From the NCBI RefSeq assembly GCF_003850045.1, contig NZ_RQJX01000012.1, forward strand, positions 52,009-116,008: a stretch of 64,000 nucleotides of DNA, read 5' to 3'. The translations under genes were made by a program, and so were the position numbers. The notes beneath the pieces are model-generated. The model had not been told where the DNA came from, did not search any database, and saw nothing but the letters and a program-made list of their open reading frames with translations. This document shows positions 32,752 through 41,069 of the stretch, piece by piece. Position 1 is the first letter of the stretch, and the number at the start of each line of letters is the position of its first letter. The DNA comes from Aeromicrobium camelliae (GTDB taxonomy: Bacteria > Actinomycetota > Actinomycetes > Propionibacteriales > Nocardioidaceae).

Positions 32752-32880
32752 GTGCTCGCGTGCCCGGGGTCGGTGAAAGTCCGAGCCGGCGGTGACAGTC
32801 CGCGACCCGCGCCCTCCGGGGCCGGTTGACCTGGTGGAATTCCAGGACCGACGGTGAAAGTCCGGATGGGAGGCGCACGC
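32752..32880 (+). ncRNA. FMN riboswitch (RFN element)
   Basis: The conserved RFN blocks occur in order: GGTGAAAGTCCG, GCCGGCGGTGACAGTCCGCGACCCG split over 32785-32808, GCCGGTTGACCTGGTGGAATTCC and GACGGTGAAAGTCCGGATGGGAG. Flanking CGTGC/GCACG can close the basal P1 helix. No terminator follows; a CGGTCG/CGACCG hairpin reaching the GGGAGA ribosome-binding site of ribD suggests that FMN binding shuts translation. The element controls ribD-ribE-ribBA and perhaps ribH. Confidence 0.93.
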
Positions 32881-32950
32881 CACGTCCTCGGCTGTCGGCC
32901 GTGGGCGTGACCCCGGTCGTGCGGGCACCCGACCGCGGGAGATCGACGCA

Positions 32951-34006
32951 GTGCCCACCACCGAGCACCTCGAGACGGCGATGCGCCGTGCCCTCGACGC
33001 CGCCCGAGCCGTCCCGCGCACGCTGCCCAATCCGCCCGTCGGGTGTGTTCTGCTCGATCCCGACGGTCGCGAGCTGGCCGTGGGCGTCCACCGTGGCGCC
33101 GGAACGCCGCACGCCGAGGTCGACGCGCTGAGCCAGGCAGGTGAGGCCGCGCGCGGTGCCACGGCGGTGGTGACCCTCGAACCTTGCGATCACACCGGTC
33201 GCACCGGCCCGTGCACGCAGGCGCTGATCGCAGCCGGCGTCGCCGAGGTCGTGTACGCCGTCGACGATCCCCACCCGATCGGCGCCGGCGGAGCGCAGAC
33301 TCTCCTCTCCGCCGGAGTGAAGGTCACCACCGGGGTTCTGACCGAGGAGGCCAAGGAGCTGCTCGCGCCGTGGGCTACGCGCTACTGGCTCGGTCGCCCC
33401 TTCGTCACGTGGAAATACGCCGCCACGCTCGACGGGCTCAGCGCCGCGCCGGACGGCACCAGCAAGTGGATCACCGGCCCGGAGGCCCGTCGCGATGTGC
33501 AGCAGTTCCGCGCCGAGTGCGACGCGATCATGGCCGGGACGGGCGCCGTCCTCGCCGACGACCCGCGGCTGACCGTCCGCGACGCCGACGACATGCCGCT
33601 GCCGTACGAGCAGCAGCCGATGCGCATCGTGGTGGGGGAGACCCCGATCCCGAACTACTACCGCGTCTTCGACCGGGTCGCGCCCACGTTGCTGATCCAG
33701 ACCCGCGAGCCCCACGACGTCCTGGCCAAGCTGATGGAGAACGACATCCACCACGTGTGGCTGGAGGGCGGACCGCGGCTGGCCGGAGCGTTCTGGAATG
33801 CCGGGCTCATCGACCGCGTCATCGGCTACATCGCGCCGGCCATGCTCGGATCCGGCCGGGCCGCGCTGGAGGGCGAGGCCACGACCCTCGCCGACCTTCG
33901 GCCGATCACGATCACCGACCTGCGACAGATCGGCCCGGACATCCGCATCGTCGGGACGCCGGGGCCGCCGCCGCGTGAGGCGATGGGCAAGGGAGAGGGG
34001 TACTGA
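32951..34006 (+). CDS. ribD: Diaminohydroxyphosphoribosylaminopyrimidine deaminase / reductase
   Basis: Second and third steps from GTP to riboflavin. The N-terminal deaminase domain has the zinc motif HAEVDAL and PCDHTGRTGPC (about residues 55-90), and the C-terminal reductase begins near residue 152 (FVTWKYAATLDGLSAAPDGTSKWITG). At 351 residues it is the standard two-domain enzyme. GTG start, 70 nt after the riboswitch; the stop overlaps ribE by 1 nt. Confidence 0.96.
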   Translation: MPTTEHLETAMRRALDAARAVPRTLPNPPVGCVLLDPDGRELAVGVHRGAGTPHAEVDALSQAGEAARGATAVVTLEPCDHTGRTGPCTQALIAAGVAEVVYAVDDPHPIGAGGAQTLLSAGVKVTTGVLTEEAKELLAPWATRYWLGRPFVTWKYAATLDGLSAAPDGTSKWITGPEARRDVQQFRAECDAIMAGTGAVLADDPRLTVRDADDMPLPYEQQPMRIVVGETPIPNYYRVFDRVAPTLLIQTREPHDVLAKLMENDIHHVWLEGGPRLAGAFWNAGLIDRVIGYIAPAMLGSGRAALEGEATTLADLRPITITDLRQIGPDIRIVGTPGPPPREAMGKGEGY

Positions 34007-34617
34007 TGTTCACCGGACTGGTCGAGGAAGTCGGCGAGATCGTGGCCGTGGAGCCGCAGGCGGACGCGGTACGGCTGCTCGTTCGCGGCCCTCGCGTCAC
34101 CGCGGACGCGCGCCACGGCGACTCGATCGCCGTCGACGGCGTCTGCCTGACCGTCACGACGCTGGACGGCGACGTGTTCGGTGCCGACGTCGTGGCCGAG
34201 TCGCTCAAGCGTTCGTCGCTGGGCGACCTCGTCGCCGGGACGCCGGTCAACCTCGAGCGTGCGATGACCCCGCAGACGCGTTTCGGCGGGCACATCGTGC
34301 AAGGCCACGTCGACGGCACCGGCACGCTGCTCGACCGCACACCGAGCGAGCACTGGGAGGTCCTCCGCTTCGGTGTTCCCGAAACGCTCACCCGGTACCT
34401 CGTCGAGAAGGGCTCGATCACGATCAACGGCACCTCGCTGACCGTCGTCGACGTCATCGACGGGTCCGAGCCGTCGTTCACCGTCTCACTCATCCCCACC
34501 ACGCTCGCCGAGACCACGCTCGGCGCTCTGCCGACCGGCGCTCGCGTCAATCTCGAGGTCGACGTCCTCGCCAAGTACGTCGAGCGTCTGCTCGCGAAAG
34601 GAGCCATCCATGGCTGA
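34006..34617 (+). CDS. ribE: Riboflavin synthase, alpha chain
   Basis: Dismutes two 6,7-dimethyl-8-ribityllumazine molecules to riboflavin and the pyrimidinedione. The 203 residues show two lumazine-binding repeats, the first starting [12 protein letters not shown] with GVCLTVT, the second with [12 protein letters not shown] and GTSLTVVDV. The reading frame overlaps ribBA by 8 nt, so translation of the pair is linked. Confidence 0.96.
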   Translation: MFTGLVEEVGEIVAVEPQADAVRLLVRGPRVTADARHGDSIAVDGVCLTVTTLDGDVFGADVVAESLKRSSLGDLVAGTPVNLERAMTPQTRFGGHIVQGHVDGTGTLLDRTPSEHWEVLRFGVPETLTRYLVEKGSITINGTSLTVVDVIDGSEPSFTVSLIPTTLAETTLGALPTGARVNLEVDVLAKYVERLLAKGAIHG

Positions 34618-35869
34618 CACTGCCGTGCGACTCGACCCGGTCGAGCGCGCCATCGCCGACATCGCCGCCGGCAAGGCGATCGTCGTCGTCGACGACGAGA
34701 ACCGTGAGAACGAAGGCGACATCATCTTCGCCGCCTCGAAGGCCACGCCCGAACTCATGGCGTTCCTCGTCCGGTACTCCAGCGGTCTGATCTGCGCCCC
34801 GGTCGTGGGCGAGATCCTCGATCGCCTGGCGATCCCGCTCATGACGCCGCACAACCGCGACCGCTTGCGCACCGCCTACACGGTCTCGGTCGACGCGCGC
34901 GACGGCGTGACGACCGGCATCTCGGCCGCCGACCGGGCGCGCACGTGCCGCGTGCTGGCCGATTCGGCCACCGAGCCGTTCGAACTGGTGCAGCCTGGCC
35001 ACATCGTCCCGCTGCGCGCCAAGCCCGGCGGCGTGCTCGAACGCCCTGGCCACACCGAGGCGGCCGTCGACTTCGCCCGCCTCGCCGGGCTGACCCCCGC
35101 CGGGGTGATCGGCGAGGTCATGAACGACGACGGCACGCTCAAGCGGCTCCCGGAGCTGCGCGAGTTCGCCGACGAGCACGGCCTCGCACTGGTGTCGATC
35201 GAGGACCTGCAGGTCTACCGGCGGCTCCACGAGTCCCAGGTCGACCGCCTCGCGACCACGCAGTTGCCTACCGAGTTCGGCGACTTCGTCGCTCACGGGT
35301 ACCGCAATCGCATCGACGGCGCCGAGCACATCGCGCTCGTGTACGGCGATCCGGGTGCCGCGAACGTCCTCACGCGGCTGCACTCGGAGTGCCTCACCGG
35401 AGACGTGTTCGGGTCCCAGCGCTGTGACTGCGGCCCCCAGCTGCAGGCGGCGATGGCCGACATCACCGCCGCCGGCGCCGGCGTCGTCGTCTACCTGCGC
35501 GGCCACGAGGGGCGCGGGATCGGGCTGCTCCACAAGCTGCAGGCCTACGAACTCCAGGAGCGCGGACGCGACACGGTCGACGCGAACCTCGAACTGGGCT
35601 TCGGTGAGGACGAGCGCGACTACGCAGCCGGCGCCCAGATCCTGCGCGACCTCGGCGTGACGTCGGTGCGGTTGCTGACGAACAACCCGGACAAGGCGGC
35701 CCAGCTGGCCACCTACGGGGTGAAGGTCGACGAGCGCGTGCCGATCGCGGTGCGGCCGACCAAGCACAATCTGCGGTACCTGCAGGCCAAGGCCGAGCGG
35801 ATGGGGCACGACCTGCCCGATCTGGTCGCCCTCGACGAAGCCGAACTCGATGAAGGAGCACCCGCATGA
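34610..35869 (+). CDS. ribBA: 3,4-dihydroxy-2-butanone 4-phosphate synthase / GTP cyclohydrolase II
   Basis: Bifunctional entry enzyme of riboflavin synthesis (419 residues). The N-terminal RibB half (to about 210) carries [15 protein letters not shown] and [10 protein letters not shown] with the acidic catalytic residues. The C-terminal RibA half has the zinc cysteines in [17 protein letters not shown] and the GTP-site [17 protein letters not shown]. The ATGA at its stop starts the mini-ORF unit before ribH rather than ribH itself. Confidence 0.96.
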   Translation: MADTAVRLDPVERAIADIAAGKAIVVVDDENRENEGDIIFAASKATPELMAFLVRYSSGLICAPVVGEILDRLAIPLMTPHNRDRLRTAYTVSVDARDGVTTGISAADRARTCRVLADSATEPFELVQPGHIVPLRAKPGGVLERPGHTEAAVDFARLAGLTPAGVIGEVMNDDGTLKRLPELREFADEHGLALVSIEDLQVYRRLHESQVDRLATTQLPTEFGDFVAHGYRNRIDGAEHIALVYGDPGAANVLTRLHSECLTGDVFGSQRCDCGPQLQAAMADITAAGAGVVVYLRGHEGRGIGLLHKLQAYELQERGRDTVDANLELGFGEDERDYAAGAQILRDLGVTSVRLLTNNPDKAAQLATYGVKVDERVPIAVRPTKHNLRYLQAKAERMGHDLPDLVALDEAELDEGAPA

Positions 35870-35980
35870 GCGAGCGCCAGCGAGCGAGCATGAGTCAGCA
35901 CCTCATGCCGACACCTACCTATCGTGCGTTTTTCCAGGAGGTGTCACCTATCGTGCGTTTTTCCAGGAGGTGTCGGCATG
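35866..35980 (+). repeat. MIRU-like unit B before ribH, expanded by a 29-bp tandem duplication
   Basis: ATG 35866 overlaps the ribBA stop (ATGA) and opens [15 protein letters not shown]..., homologous to unit A before coaBC. Positions 35917-35945 and 35946-35974 are identical 29-bp copies in tandem, each carrying CCAGGAGGTG with a ribosome-binding site. Removing one copy makes the unit 83 nt, equal to unit A, with a 28-codon frame ending at the ribH ATGA. As found, the frame is shifted and runs to TGA 36010-36012 inside ribH. Arms 35902-35916 and 35968-35982 form a perfect 15-bp stem over the ribH start codon. Confidence 0.75.
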
Positions 35981-36451
35981 AGCGGTCATGGAGCCCCGAG
36001 TCTCACCATTGACGCGAGCGGTGCGAAGGTCGCCATCGTCGCCTCGAGCTGGCACACCACCGTGATGGACGGGTTGATCGCCGGCGCGCAGCTGGCGCTC
36101 GCCGACGCCCGCGCGTCCCAGGTCGACCTCGTGCGCACTGCCGGATCCTTCGAGCTGCCGCTCGTGGCTAAAACGTGCGCCCAGCAGGGCTACGACGCCG
36201 TGGTGGCGCTTGGTGTCGTCATTCGCGGCGGCACTCCGCACTTCGACTACGTGTGCGCGGCCGCGACCGACGGGCTGTCCCGCGTCGCCCTCGAGACCGG
36301 CGTTCCCGTCGGTTTCGGCCTCCTCACCTGCGACACCGAGGAGCAGGCGCTGGACCGGGCGGGGCTCGCGGACAGCAAGGAGGACAAGGGCCGCGAAGCC
36401 GCCGAGGCCGCGCTCGCGACCTGGGCGACGCTGAGCGCGCTGCGGGGCTGA
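35978..36451 (+). CDS. ribH: 6,7-dimethyl-8-ribityllumazine synthase
   Basis: Penultimate riboflavin step; forms icosahedral or pentameric assemblies. The 157-residue product has [18 protein letters not shown], the conserved [39 protein letters not shown] block with the active-site His, and [13 protein letters not shown] 35978 follows AGGAGG (35965-35970); an in-frame GTG at 35924 falls in the duplicated repeat and is unlikely. The start codon is inside the hairpin of unit B. Confidence 0.95.
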   Translation: MSGHGAPSLTIDASGAKVAIVASSWHTTVMDGLIAGAQLALADARASQVDLVRTAGSFELPLVAKTCAQQGYDAVVALGVVIRGGTPHFDYVCAAATDGLSRVALETGVPVGFGLLTCDTEEQALDRAGLADSKEDKGREAAEAALATWATLSALRG

Positions 36452-36473
36452 CCGGGCCGCCCGGGCGGGACGA

Positions 36474-36479
36474 TAGACT
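36474..36479 (+). promoter_or_regulatory. -10 box before hisE
   Basis: TAGACT lies 8 nt before the hisE ATG, which has no ribosome-binding site. This indicates a separate, leaderless or near-leaderless hisE-hisG transcript rather than read-through from the riboflavin operon. Confidence 0.4.
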
Positions 36480-36487
36480 GACTCACG

Positions 36488-36751
36488 ATGAAGACGTTCG
36501 AGGGCCTGTTCGCCGAGCTGAGCGACAAGGCCGCCACCCGCCCCGAGGGTTCGCGCACGGTCGCCGAGCTGGACGCCGGCGTGCACGCCATCGGCAAGAA
36601 GCTGGTGGAGGAGGCGGCCGAGTCCTGGATGGCCGCCGAGCACGAAGGACGTGAGCGTGCCGCCGAGGAGCTGAGCCAGCTGCTCTACCACGCCCAGGTC
36701 ATGATGATCGCCGCCGGCATCACGCTCGACGACGTCTACGCGCATCTGTGA
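36488..36751 (+). CDS. hisE: Phosphoribosyl-ATP diphosphatase
   Basis: Second histidine step, hydrolysing PR-ATP to PR-AMP. The 87-residue all-alpha MazG-like protein has the metal-binding acidic pattern [17 protein letters not shown] and [13 protein letters not shown]. It is the stand-alone form, not fused to HisI, as in actinobacteria, and is followed by hisG, whose product it uses. Confidence 0.94.
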   Translation: MKTFEGLFAELSDKAATRPEGSRTVAELDAGVHAIGKKLVEEAAESWMAAEHEGRERAAEELSQLLYHAQVMMIAAGITLDDVYAHL

Positions 36752-36833
36752 CGGCAGCGGACCCCAGCCACCGAACGCCCCGGGTTCAGCCGCTGTCGTG
36801 ACCCGAGCCCGACCGGACGAAAAGAGATGGACC

Positions 36834-37679
36834 ATGCTCAAGGTCGCCGTCCCCAACAAGGGTGCGCTGTCCGAAGCCGCCGCGCTGATGCTGGGCGAGG
36901 CCGGATACCGGCAGCGCCGCAACGCCAAGGACCTCGTCACCGTCGACGCCGACAACCAGGTCGAGTTCTTCTACCTGCGACCGCGCGACATCGCGATCTA
37001 CGTGGGGGAGGGCACGCTCGACGTCGGCATCACCGGCCGTGACCTGCTGCTCGACTCCGGCGCCAAGGCTGATGAGGCCATGGCCCTCGGGTTCGGTGAA
37101 TCGACGTTCCGGTTCGCCGCGCCCGCCGGCACGTTGTCGTCCGAGCGCGAGTTGGCGGGACGCCGGATCGCGACGTCGTACCCCGGTATCGTGCGGGCGC
37201 ACCTCTCGACGCTCGGCGTCGAGGCCGACGTCGTGCGCCTCGACGGGGCGGTGGAGACCTCGATCCGCCTCGGTGTCGCCGACGCGATCGCCGACGTCGT
37301 CGAAACCGGCACGACGCTGCGCCAGGCCGGTCTCGAGGTCTTCGGTGACCCGATCCTCTCGTCGGAGGCTGTCGTCATCACACGGCACGAGGGCGACGAG
37401 CCCGAGGGCTTCGCGGTGTTCCGTCGCCGGCTCGAGAGCGTCCTCGTCGCCCGCACCTACGTGATGATGGACTACGACATCCGCGTCGACCGGGTGGAGG
37501 AGGCCGTCCGGCTGACCCCGGGCATCGAGTCGCCCACGGTGTCGCCCCTGCATCGCGAGGGATGGGTCGCCGTCCGCTCGATGGTGCCCCGCGACACCGC
37601 TCAGCGCGTCATGGACGACCTCTACGCGATCGGTGCCCGCGGCATCCTCGTGACCGACATCCTGTCGTGCCGGATCTGA
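36834..37679 (+). CDS. hisG: ATP phosphoribosyltransferase, long form
   Basis: First, feedback-inhibited step of histidine synthesis. The 281-residue long form has VPNKGALSEAAALMLGEAGY at the N-terminus, the PRPP-site VADAIADVVETGTTLRQAGL and a C-terminal ACT-like regulatory domain (about 210-281, VARTYVMMDYDIRVDRVEEA). I start it at ATG 36834 after AAAAGAGATGG; an in-frame start at 36798 would add 12 unconserved residues. The stop overlaps the next gene by 1 nt. Confidence 0.95.
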   Translation: MLKVAVPNKGALSEAAALMLGEAGYRQRRNAKDLVTVDADNQVEFFYLRPRDIAIYVGEGTLDVGITGRDLLLDSGAKADEAMALGFGESTFRFAAPAGTLSSERELAGRRIATSYPGIVRAHLSTLGVEADVVRLDGAVETSIRLGVADAIADVVETGTTLRQAGLEVFGDPILSSEAVVITRHEGDEPEGFAVFRRRLESVLVARTYVMMDYDIRVDRVEEAVRLTPGIESPTVSPLHREGWVAVRSMVPRDTAQRVMDDLYAIGARGILVTDILSCRI

Positions 37680-38095
37680 TGGACGCGACGCGCAGGAGCT
37701 TCCGCCCCGTCGCGGTATCGCTCATCATGTGGATCTCGACGGGGATCCTCGTGGTGCTCATGGTCGTCATCGGCCGTGCGCTTCCCGAGGACGTCGTCTT
37801 CACCGTCTCGCAGGCGGCGACGCTGTGGGCGCTCGTCGCGCTGGTGGCACTGCTCGCGTTCGCGGTGACCCGCAGCCGTGTGCACGCCGACGACCACGGC
37901 ATCACCGTCGTCAACGGCTTCCGCCGCCGGCAGCTGTCGTGGGACGAGGTCGGCTCCGTCGCGATGCGCGAAGGCGCTCCGTGGCCCACCCTCGTGACCC
38001 GGGATGACGAGCGGGTCATCCTCTTCGCCATCCAGGGCAGCGACGGTGCGGCGGCCCGCGAAGCCGTCGCGTGGCTCCAGGGACACGTGCGATGA
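37679..38095 (+). CDS. Membrane protein with bacterial PH domain
   Basis: A 138-residue protein with two hydrophobic segments (about residues 11-32 and 46-65) followed by a PH-like beta domain (HADDHGITVVNGFRRRQLSWDEVGSVAMREG). Such proteins follow hisG in many actinobacteria; no function is established. The ATG overlaps the hisG stop by 1 nt, and its own stop overlaps the next gene by 4 nt (ATGA). Confidence 0.82.
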   Translation: MDATRRSFRPVAVSLIMWISTGILVVLMVVIGRALPEDVVFTVSQAATLWALVALVALLAFAVTRSRVHADDHGITVVNGFRRRQLSWDEVGSVAMREGAPWPTLVTRDDERVILFAIQGSDGAAAREAVAWLQGHVR

Positions 38096-38577
38096 GCGGC
38101 CACGGTCGTACGCTCGCCGAACCAGCGTTCCCCGACGACGACGGACAGCTCGACCCCTCGCTGGTCGAGGTCATTGACGGCACCGACGTCGACGTGCTGG
38201 GTCGGCTCGGCGGCGCCCGGATCTTCGTGGCGGTGGTGGCGGTGCTCACCGGCAGCGCGGAACTCGCCGCGATCGAGGGCGACAAGAACGCCGACATGGC
38301 GGCCGTGCTGATGCAAGGTGCCGATGGACGCCAAGCGCTGCTCACCTTCACGAGCGTCGCCGCGATGCAGCAGTGGAACCCGCAGGCGCGTCCCGTCCCG
38401 GTTTACGGGCGCGACGCGGCGCGCGCCGCTCTCGCGGAGGGCGCGTCCGCGATGCTCCTCGACCTCGGCGGACCGCGGTTCCGCGTGATCGAGACCGAGG
38501 ACGTGGAGCATCTCGCGCAGGAGCACGTCCTGGTCCGCACTCCCGCTGGCCCGGCGTGGGTCGCTCCCGCCGACTAG
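38092..38577 (+). CDS. SseB-family protein
   Basis: A 161-residue soluble protein with the SseB N-terminal-type fold: RIFVAVVAVLTG, a short linker containing DKNADMAAVLMQGADGRQALLTFTSVAAMQQWNPQARPVPV split across the middle third, and ALAEGASAMLLDLGGPRF. In enterobacteria SseB enhances sseries sulfurtransferase phenotypes, but the actinobacterial copies have no assigned role. ATG 38092 overlaps the preceding stop. It closes the hisE-hisG group, and infC has its own leader 300 bp further on. Confidence 0.75.
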   Translation: MSGHGRTLAEPAFPDDDGQLDPSLVEVIDGTDVDVLGRLGGARIFVAVVAVLTGSAELAAIEGDKNADMAAVLMQGADGRQALLTFTSVAAMQQWNPQARPVPVYGRDAARAALAEGASAMLLDLGGPRFRVIETEDVEHLAQEHVLVRTPAGPAWVAPAD

Positions 38578-38879
38578 GCCGACCGTCGGCACCTCTACCT
38601 TCCGTGGGCGGTGAGCGGTCCGGCACATGGAGGTTCGCGGTGGGTGCTGGCGCACCGCTCCGCCGCGCCGTACCGGATTGGCGTCGGGAACAACCGGCCT
38701 GCTAACATGGTTGATCGAAGTGGAGGTCACCTCCCACCTGCCTGGTTCTCGGACCTTGAGGTTCTGCGCGGCGTACACGTGTCGTCGCGCCCGATACGCC
38801 GCGTGCGTGTCGCGATGGTGGCCTTCGTTTCGCGGAGGCCATTTTTCATGTCCTCCATCCACGACCATCAGGAGGACCC
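38578..38879 (+). promoter_or_regulatory. infC leader region (about 300 bp)
   Basis: No protein-coding gene is supported here. A TAACAT box (38703-38708) with TTGGCG 19 nt upstream is a plausible promoter. The presumed leader then contains GGAGGT-CACCTCC complementarity, a 9-bp stem CGCGGCGTA/TACGCCGCG (38767-38775 with 38795-38803), and an intrinsic terminator (separate entry) just before the infC ribosome-binding site AGGAGG (38870-38875). The organisation suggests leader-mediated control of infC-rpmI-rplT. Confidence 0.5.
38819..38846 (+). terminator. Intrinsic terminator (attenuator) in the infC leader
   Basis: A 9-bp stem (TGGCCTTCG paired with CGGAGGCCA, one G-T pair) around TTTCG is followed directly by TTTTT. 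It lies 34 nt before the infC start codon, downstream of the likely promoter, so it would stop the infC mRNA unless read through. It is the clearest T-tract terminator I saw in the window. Confidence 0.65.
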
Positions 38880-39569
38880 ATCAGCACAGAGCTGCGCGTC
38901 AACGAGCGGATTCGCGTTCCCGAAGTACGTCTCGTCGGACCGAGCGGTGAGCAGGTGGGCATCGTCCGCATCGACGATGCCCTGCGCCTGGCTGCCGAAG
39001 CCGATCTCGACCTCGTCGAGGTCGCGCCGCAGGCCCGCCCGCCGGTGTGCCGTCTCATGGACTACGGCAAGTTCAAGTACGAGGCTGCGCAGAAGGCCCG
39101 TGAGTCCCGACGCAACCAGTCGAACACGATCATCAAGGAGATGAAGCTCCGCCCGAAGATCGACCAGCACGACTACGACACCAAGAAGGGTCACGTCGTG
39201 CGATTCCTCCGGGCGGGCGACAAGGTCAAGATCACGATCATGTTCCGCGGCCGCGAGCAGCACCGACCCGAGCTCGGGTTCCGGCTGCTGCAGAAGCTGG
39301 CCGCTGACGTCGAGGATCTCGGTTTCATCGAGTCGAACGCCCGTCAGGACGGTCGCAACATGACGATGGTGCTCGCTCCTCACAAGAAGAAGTCCGAGGC
39401 GCAGGCGCAGGTCAAGGCCGAGAAGGCCGAGAACACCGCGCAGCGTGCCGCCGACCGCGAAGCCGAGGCGGAGGCCGAGAAGGCCTACCGCGAGGCCCAG
39501 CAGAAGAATGCGACGCCCAAGAAGCCGCGGCGTCGCTCCGAGAACCTCGACCCAGACATGGAGGCCTAA
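38880..39569 (+). CDS. infC: Translation initiation factor IF-3, starting at ATC
   Basis: Binds the 30S subunit and rejects non-initiator tRNA and poor start codons. No ATG, GTG or TTG precedes the conserved N-terminus [19 protein letters not shown]; the codon in place is ATC 38880, 4 nt after AGGAGG. This gives 229 residues, with linker [17 protein letters not shown] and the C-domain [19 protein letters not shown] and [14 protein letters not shown]-3 discriminates against such codons, so an unusual start permits autoregulation. A later GTG (38955) would remove 25 conserved residues. The C-terminus has an extended charged Lys/Glu/Ala tail. Confidence 0.93.
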   Translation: MSTELRVNERIRVPEVRLVGPSGEQVGIVRIDDALRLAAEADLDLVEVAPQARPPVCRLMDYGKFKYEAAQKARESRRNQSNTIIKEMKLRPKIDQHDYDTKKGHVVRFLRAGDKVKITIMFRGREQHRPELGFRLLQKLAADVEDLGFIESNARQDGRNMTMVLAPHKKKSEAQAQVKAEKAENTAQRAADREAEAEAEKAYREAQQKNATPKKPRRRSENLDPDMEA

Positions 39570-39570
39570 C

Positions 39571-39765
39571 ATGCCGAAGTTCAAGCCCCACTCGGGCATG
39601 AAGAAGCGCGTCAAGCTCAGCGGCAAGGGCAAGCTGCGCCGCCAGCAGGCGAACCGTTACCACCTGCTCGAGCACAAGTCCTCGACCCGCACCCGTCGAC
39701 TCGACGGCACCACCGAGGTGTCGAAGGCCGACACCAAGCAGGTCAAGAAGCTGCTCGGACTCTGA
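39571..39765 (+). CDS. rpmI: 50S ribosomal protein L35
   Basis: A 64-residue, strongly basic protein starting [20 protein letters not shown], with [15 protein letters not shown] typical of L35. It follows infC by 1 nt and precedes rplT, the universal infC-rpmI-rplT order. The upstream in-frame extension belongs to the infC 3' end. Confidence 0.97.
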   Translation: MPKFKPHSGMKKRVKLSGKGKLRRQQANRYHLLEHKSSTRTRRLDGTTEVSKADTKQVKKLLGL

Positions 39766-39798
39766 GCCGCGCCCCACTGATTTTCTAAGGAGACACCG

Positions 39799-40191
39799 AT
39801 GGCACGCGTCAAGCGTTCCGTGAACGCCCAGAAGAAGCGTCGTGAGGTCCTCGAGCGGGCCTCGGGCTACCGTGGTCAGCGTTCGCGCCTGTACCGCAAG
39901 GCCAAGGAGCAGGTCACTCACTCGCTCGTCTACTCGTACAACGACCGCCGCGCCAAGAAGGGCGACTTCCGTCGCCTCTGGATTCAGCGCATCAACGCCG
40001 CGGCGCGTGCGCAGGGTCTGACGTACAACCGTTTCATCCAGGGCCTCAAGGCCGCCGAGGTCGAGGTCGACCGCAAGATCCTCGCGGATCTGGCCGTCAA
40101 CGACATCGCGGCGTTCAACGCTCTCGTCGAGGTGGCCAAGGCCAACCTCCCCGAGGACGTCAACGCGCCCAAGGCCGAGTCCGCGGCCTGA
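39799..40191 (+). CDS. rplT: 50S ribosomal protein L20
   Basis: A 130-residue basic protein that nucleates early 50S assembly on 23S rRNA. It starts [21 protein letters not shown] and has [17 protein letters not shown] and [20 protein letters not shown] text ([20 protein letters not shown]). The ATG follows AAGGAGACACCG, a strong ribosome-binding site. In some bacteria L20 represses this operon by binding its leader; I could not identify an L20 site here. Confidence 0.97.
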   Translation: MARVKRSVNAQKKRREVLERASGYRGQRSRLYRKAKEQVTHSLVYSYNDRRAKKGDFRRLWIQRINAAARAQGLTYNRFIQGLKAAEVEVDRKILADLAVNDIAAFNALVEVAKANLPEDVNAPKAESAA

Positions 40192-40211
40192 GTCCCACGA
40201 CTCCACCTGCA

Positions 40212-41009
40212 GTGGCGAGCCAGCCCGGCGAGCTGACCGTGCGTTCCGCACGCGTCAAGCACGCCCGGCGGCTCGCCACTCGTGCGTTCCGGGCCAAGAC
40301 CGGCGAGTTCCTCACCGAGGGTCCGCAAGCCGTGCGGGAGGCCCTCGCCGAACCCGGCGTCGTCATCGAGGTCTTCGCCACCACCGACGCCACGAGCCGC
40401 TACGGACAGTGGCGCGAGGAGCATCCGGACCTGGCCTGGCACGTGGTCGCGGACGACGTGCTCGCCGAGATCGCCGACGCCGTCCAGCCGCAGGGTGTGG
40501 TGGCACGCTGCCACGACGTGACCGGAACGCTGGACGCATTGCCCGCCCGGACGCGACTCGTCGTCGTGTGCGCGGAGATCCGCGATCCGGGCAACCTCGG
40601 CGCCGTGATCCGCTGCGCCGACGCCGCTGGAGCGGACGCCGTCGTGGTGGCGGGGGACAGTGTCGACCCGCTCAATCCCAAGGTCGTCCGCTCGACCGCG
40701 GGATCGCTCTTCCACCTGCCTGTCCTGATCGAGCGCGACCTCGGCCGGGCGGTCGAGACCCTCAAGAACTCCGGTCTCCAGGTCTTCGCCGCGGACGGTG
40801 GCGGACGGCTGCTCCACGACGCCGCGATCGATCTGACCGCACCCACCGCGTGGGTGATGGGCAACGAGGCCCACGGCCTGCCCGATGCCGTGCGAGCGCT
40901 GGCCGACGAGATCGTGGGCGTTCCCATCTACGGCCGGGCCGAGAGCCTCAATCTCGCCACCGCCGCCGCCGTCTGCGTGTACGCCTCGGCTGCGGCCATG
41001 CATAGATGA
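40212..41009 (+). CDS. SpoU-family rRNA 2'-O-methyltransferase (TsnR/RlmB-like)
   Basis: A 265-residue SPOUT methyltransferase. Residues 1-100 form the L30e-like RNA-binding domain (HARRLATRAFRAKTGEFLTEGPQAVREAL). The SAM knot motifs follow: CAEIRDPGNLGAVIRCADAAG (motif 1), VMGNEAHGLP (motif 2) and RAESLNLATAAAVCVYA (motif 3). It lies directly after rplT, as in other actinobacteria. The exact 23S position cannot be read from sequence. GTG 40212 is taken as start; a GTG at 40239 is possible. Confidence 0.85.
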   Translation: MASQPGELTVRSARVKHARRLATRAFRAKTGEFLTEGPQAVREALAEPGVVIEVFATTDATSRYGQWREEHPDLAWHVVADDVLAEIADAVQPQGVVARCHDVTGTLDALPARTRLVVVCAEIRDPGNLGAVIRCADAAGADAVVVAGDSVDPLNPKVVRSTAGSLFHLPVLIERDLGRAVETLKNSGLQVFAADGGGRLLHDAAIDLTAPTAWVMGNEAHGLPDAVRALADEIVGVPIYGRAESLNLATAAAVCVYASAAAMHR

Positions 41010-41056
41010 TCATCTGATCTCGCTCCGCGGACTAGGACCAAACCCTCCGGTCGGAC

Positions 41057-41062
41057 TATCCT
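41057..41062 (+). promoter_or_regulatory. -10 box for a leaderless histidine-kinase transcript
   Basis: TATCCT is followed by 7 nt and then the GTG start. No ribosome-binding site is visible, so the kinase is probably translated from a leaderless mRNA. Confidence 0.45.
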
Positions 41063-41069
41063 CGCCTGC

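Noticed and set aside
35924..35977. N-terminally extended ribH starting at GTG 35924
   Set aside because: The 18 extra residues come entirely from the duplicated repeat and precede a well-placed AGGAGG and ATG; lumazine synthases lack such an extension.
38707..39144. Leader-peptide ORF starting at ATG 38707 before infC
   Set aside because: The frame runs far into infC in another register without a stop near the attenuator, so it does not fit a classical leader peptide.
38955..39569. infC starting at GTG 38955
   Set aside because: It would delete 25 conserved residues of the N-terminal domain and has no ribosome-binding site; ATC 38880 has AGGAGG at the right distance.
41005..41016. 12-bp palindrome AGATGATCATCT over the stop of the rRNA methyltransferase
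   Set aside because: Too short and isolated to separate from chance, with no second copy found; the adjacent kinase has its own -10 box.
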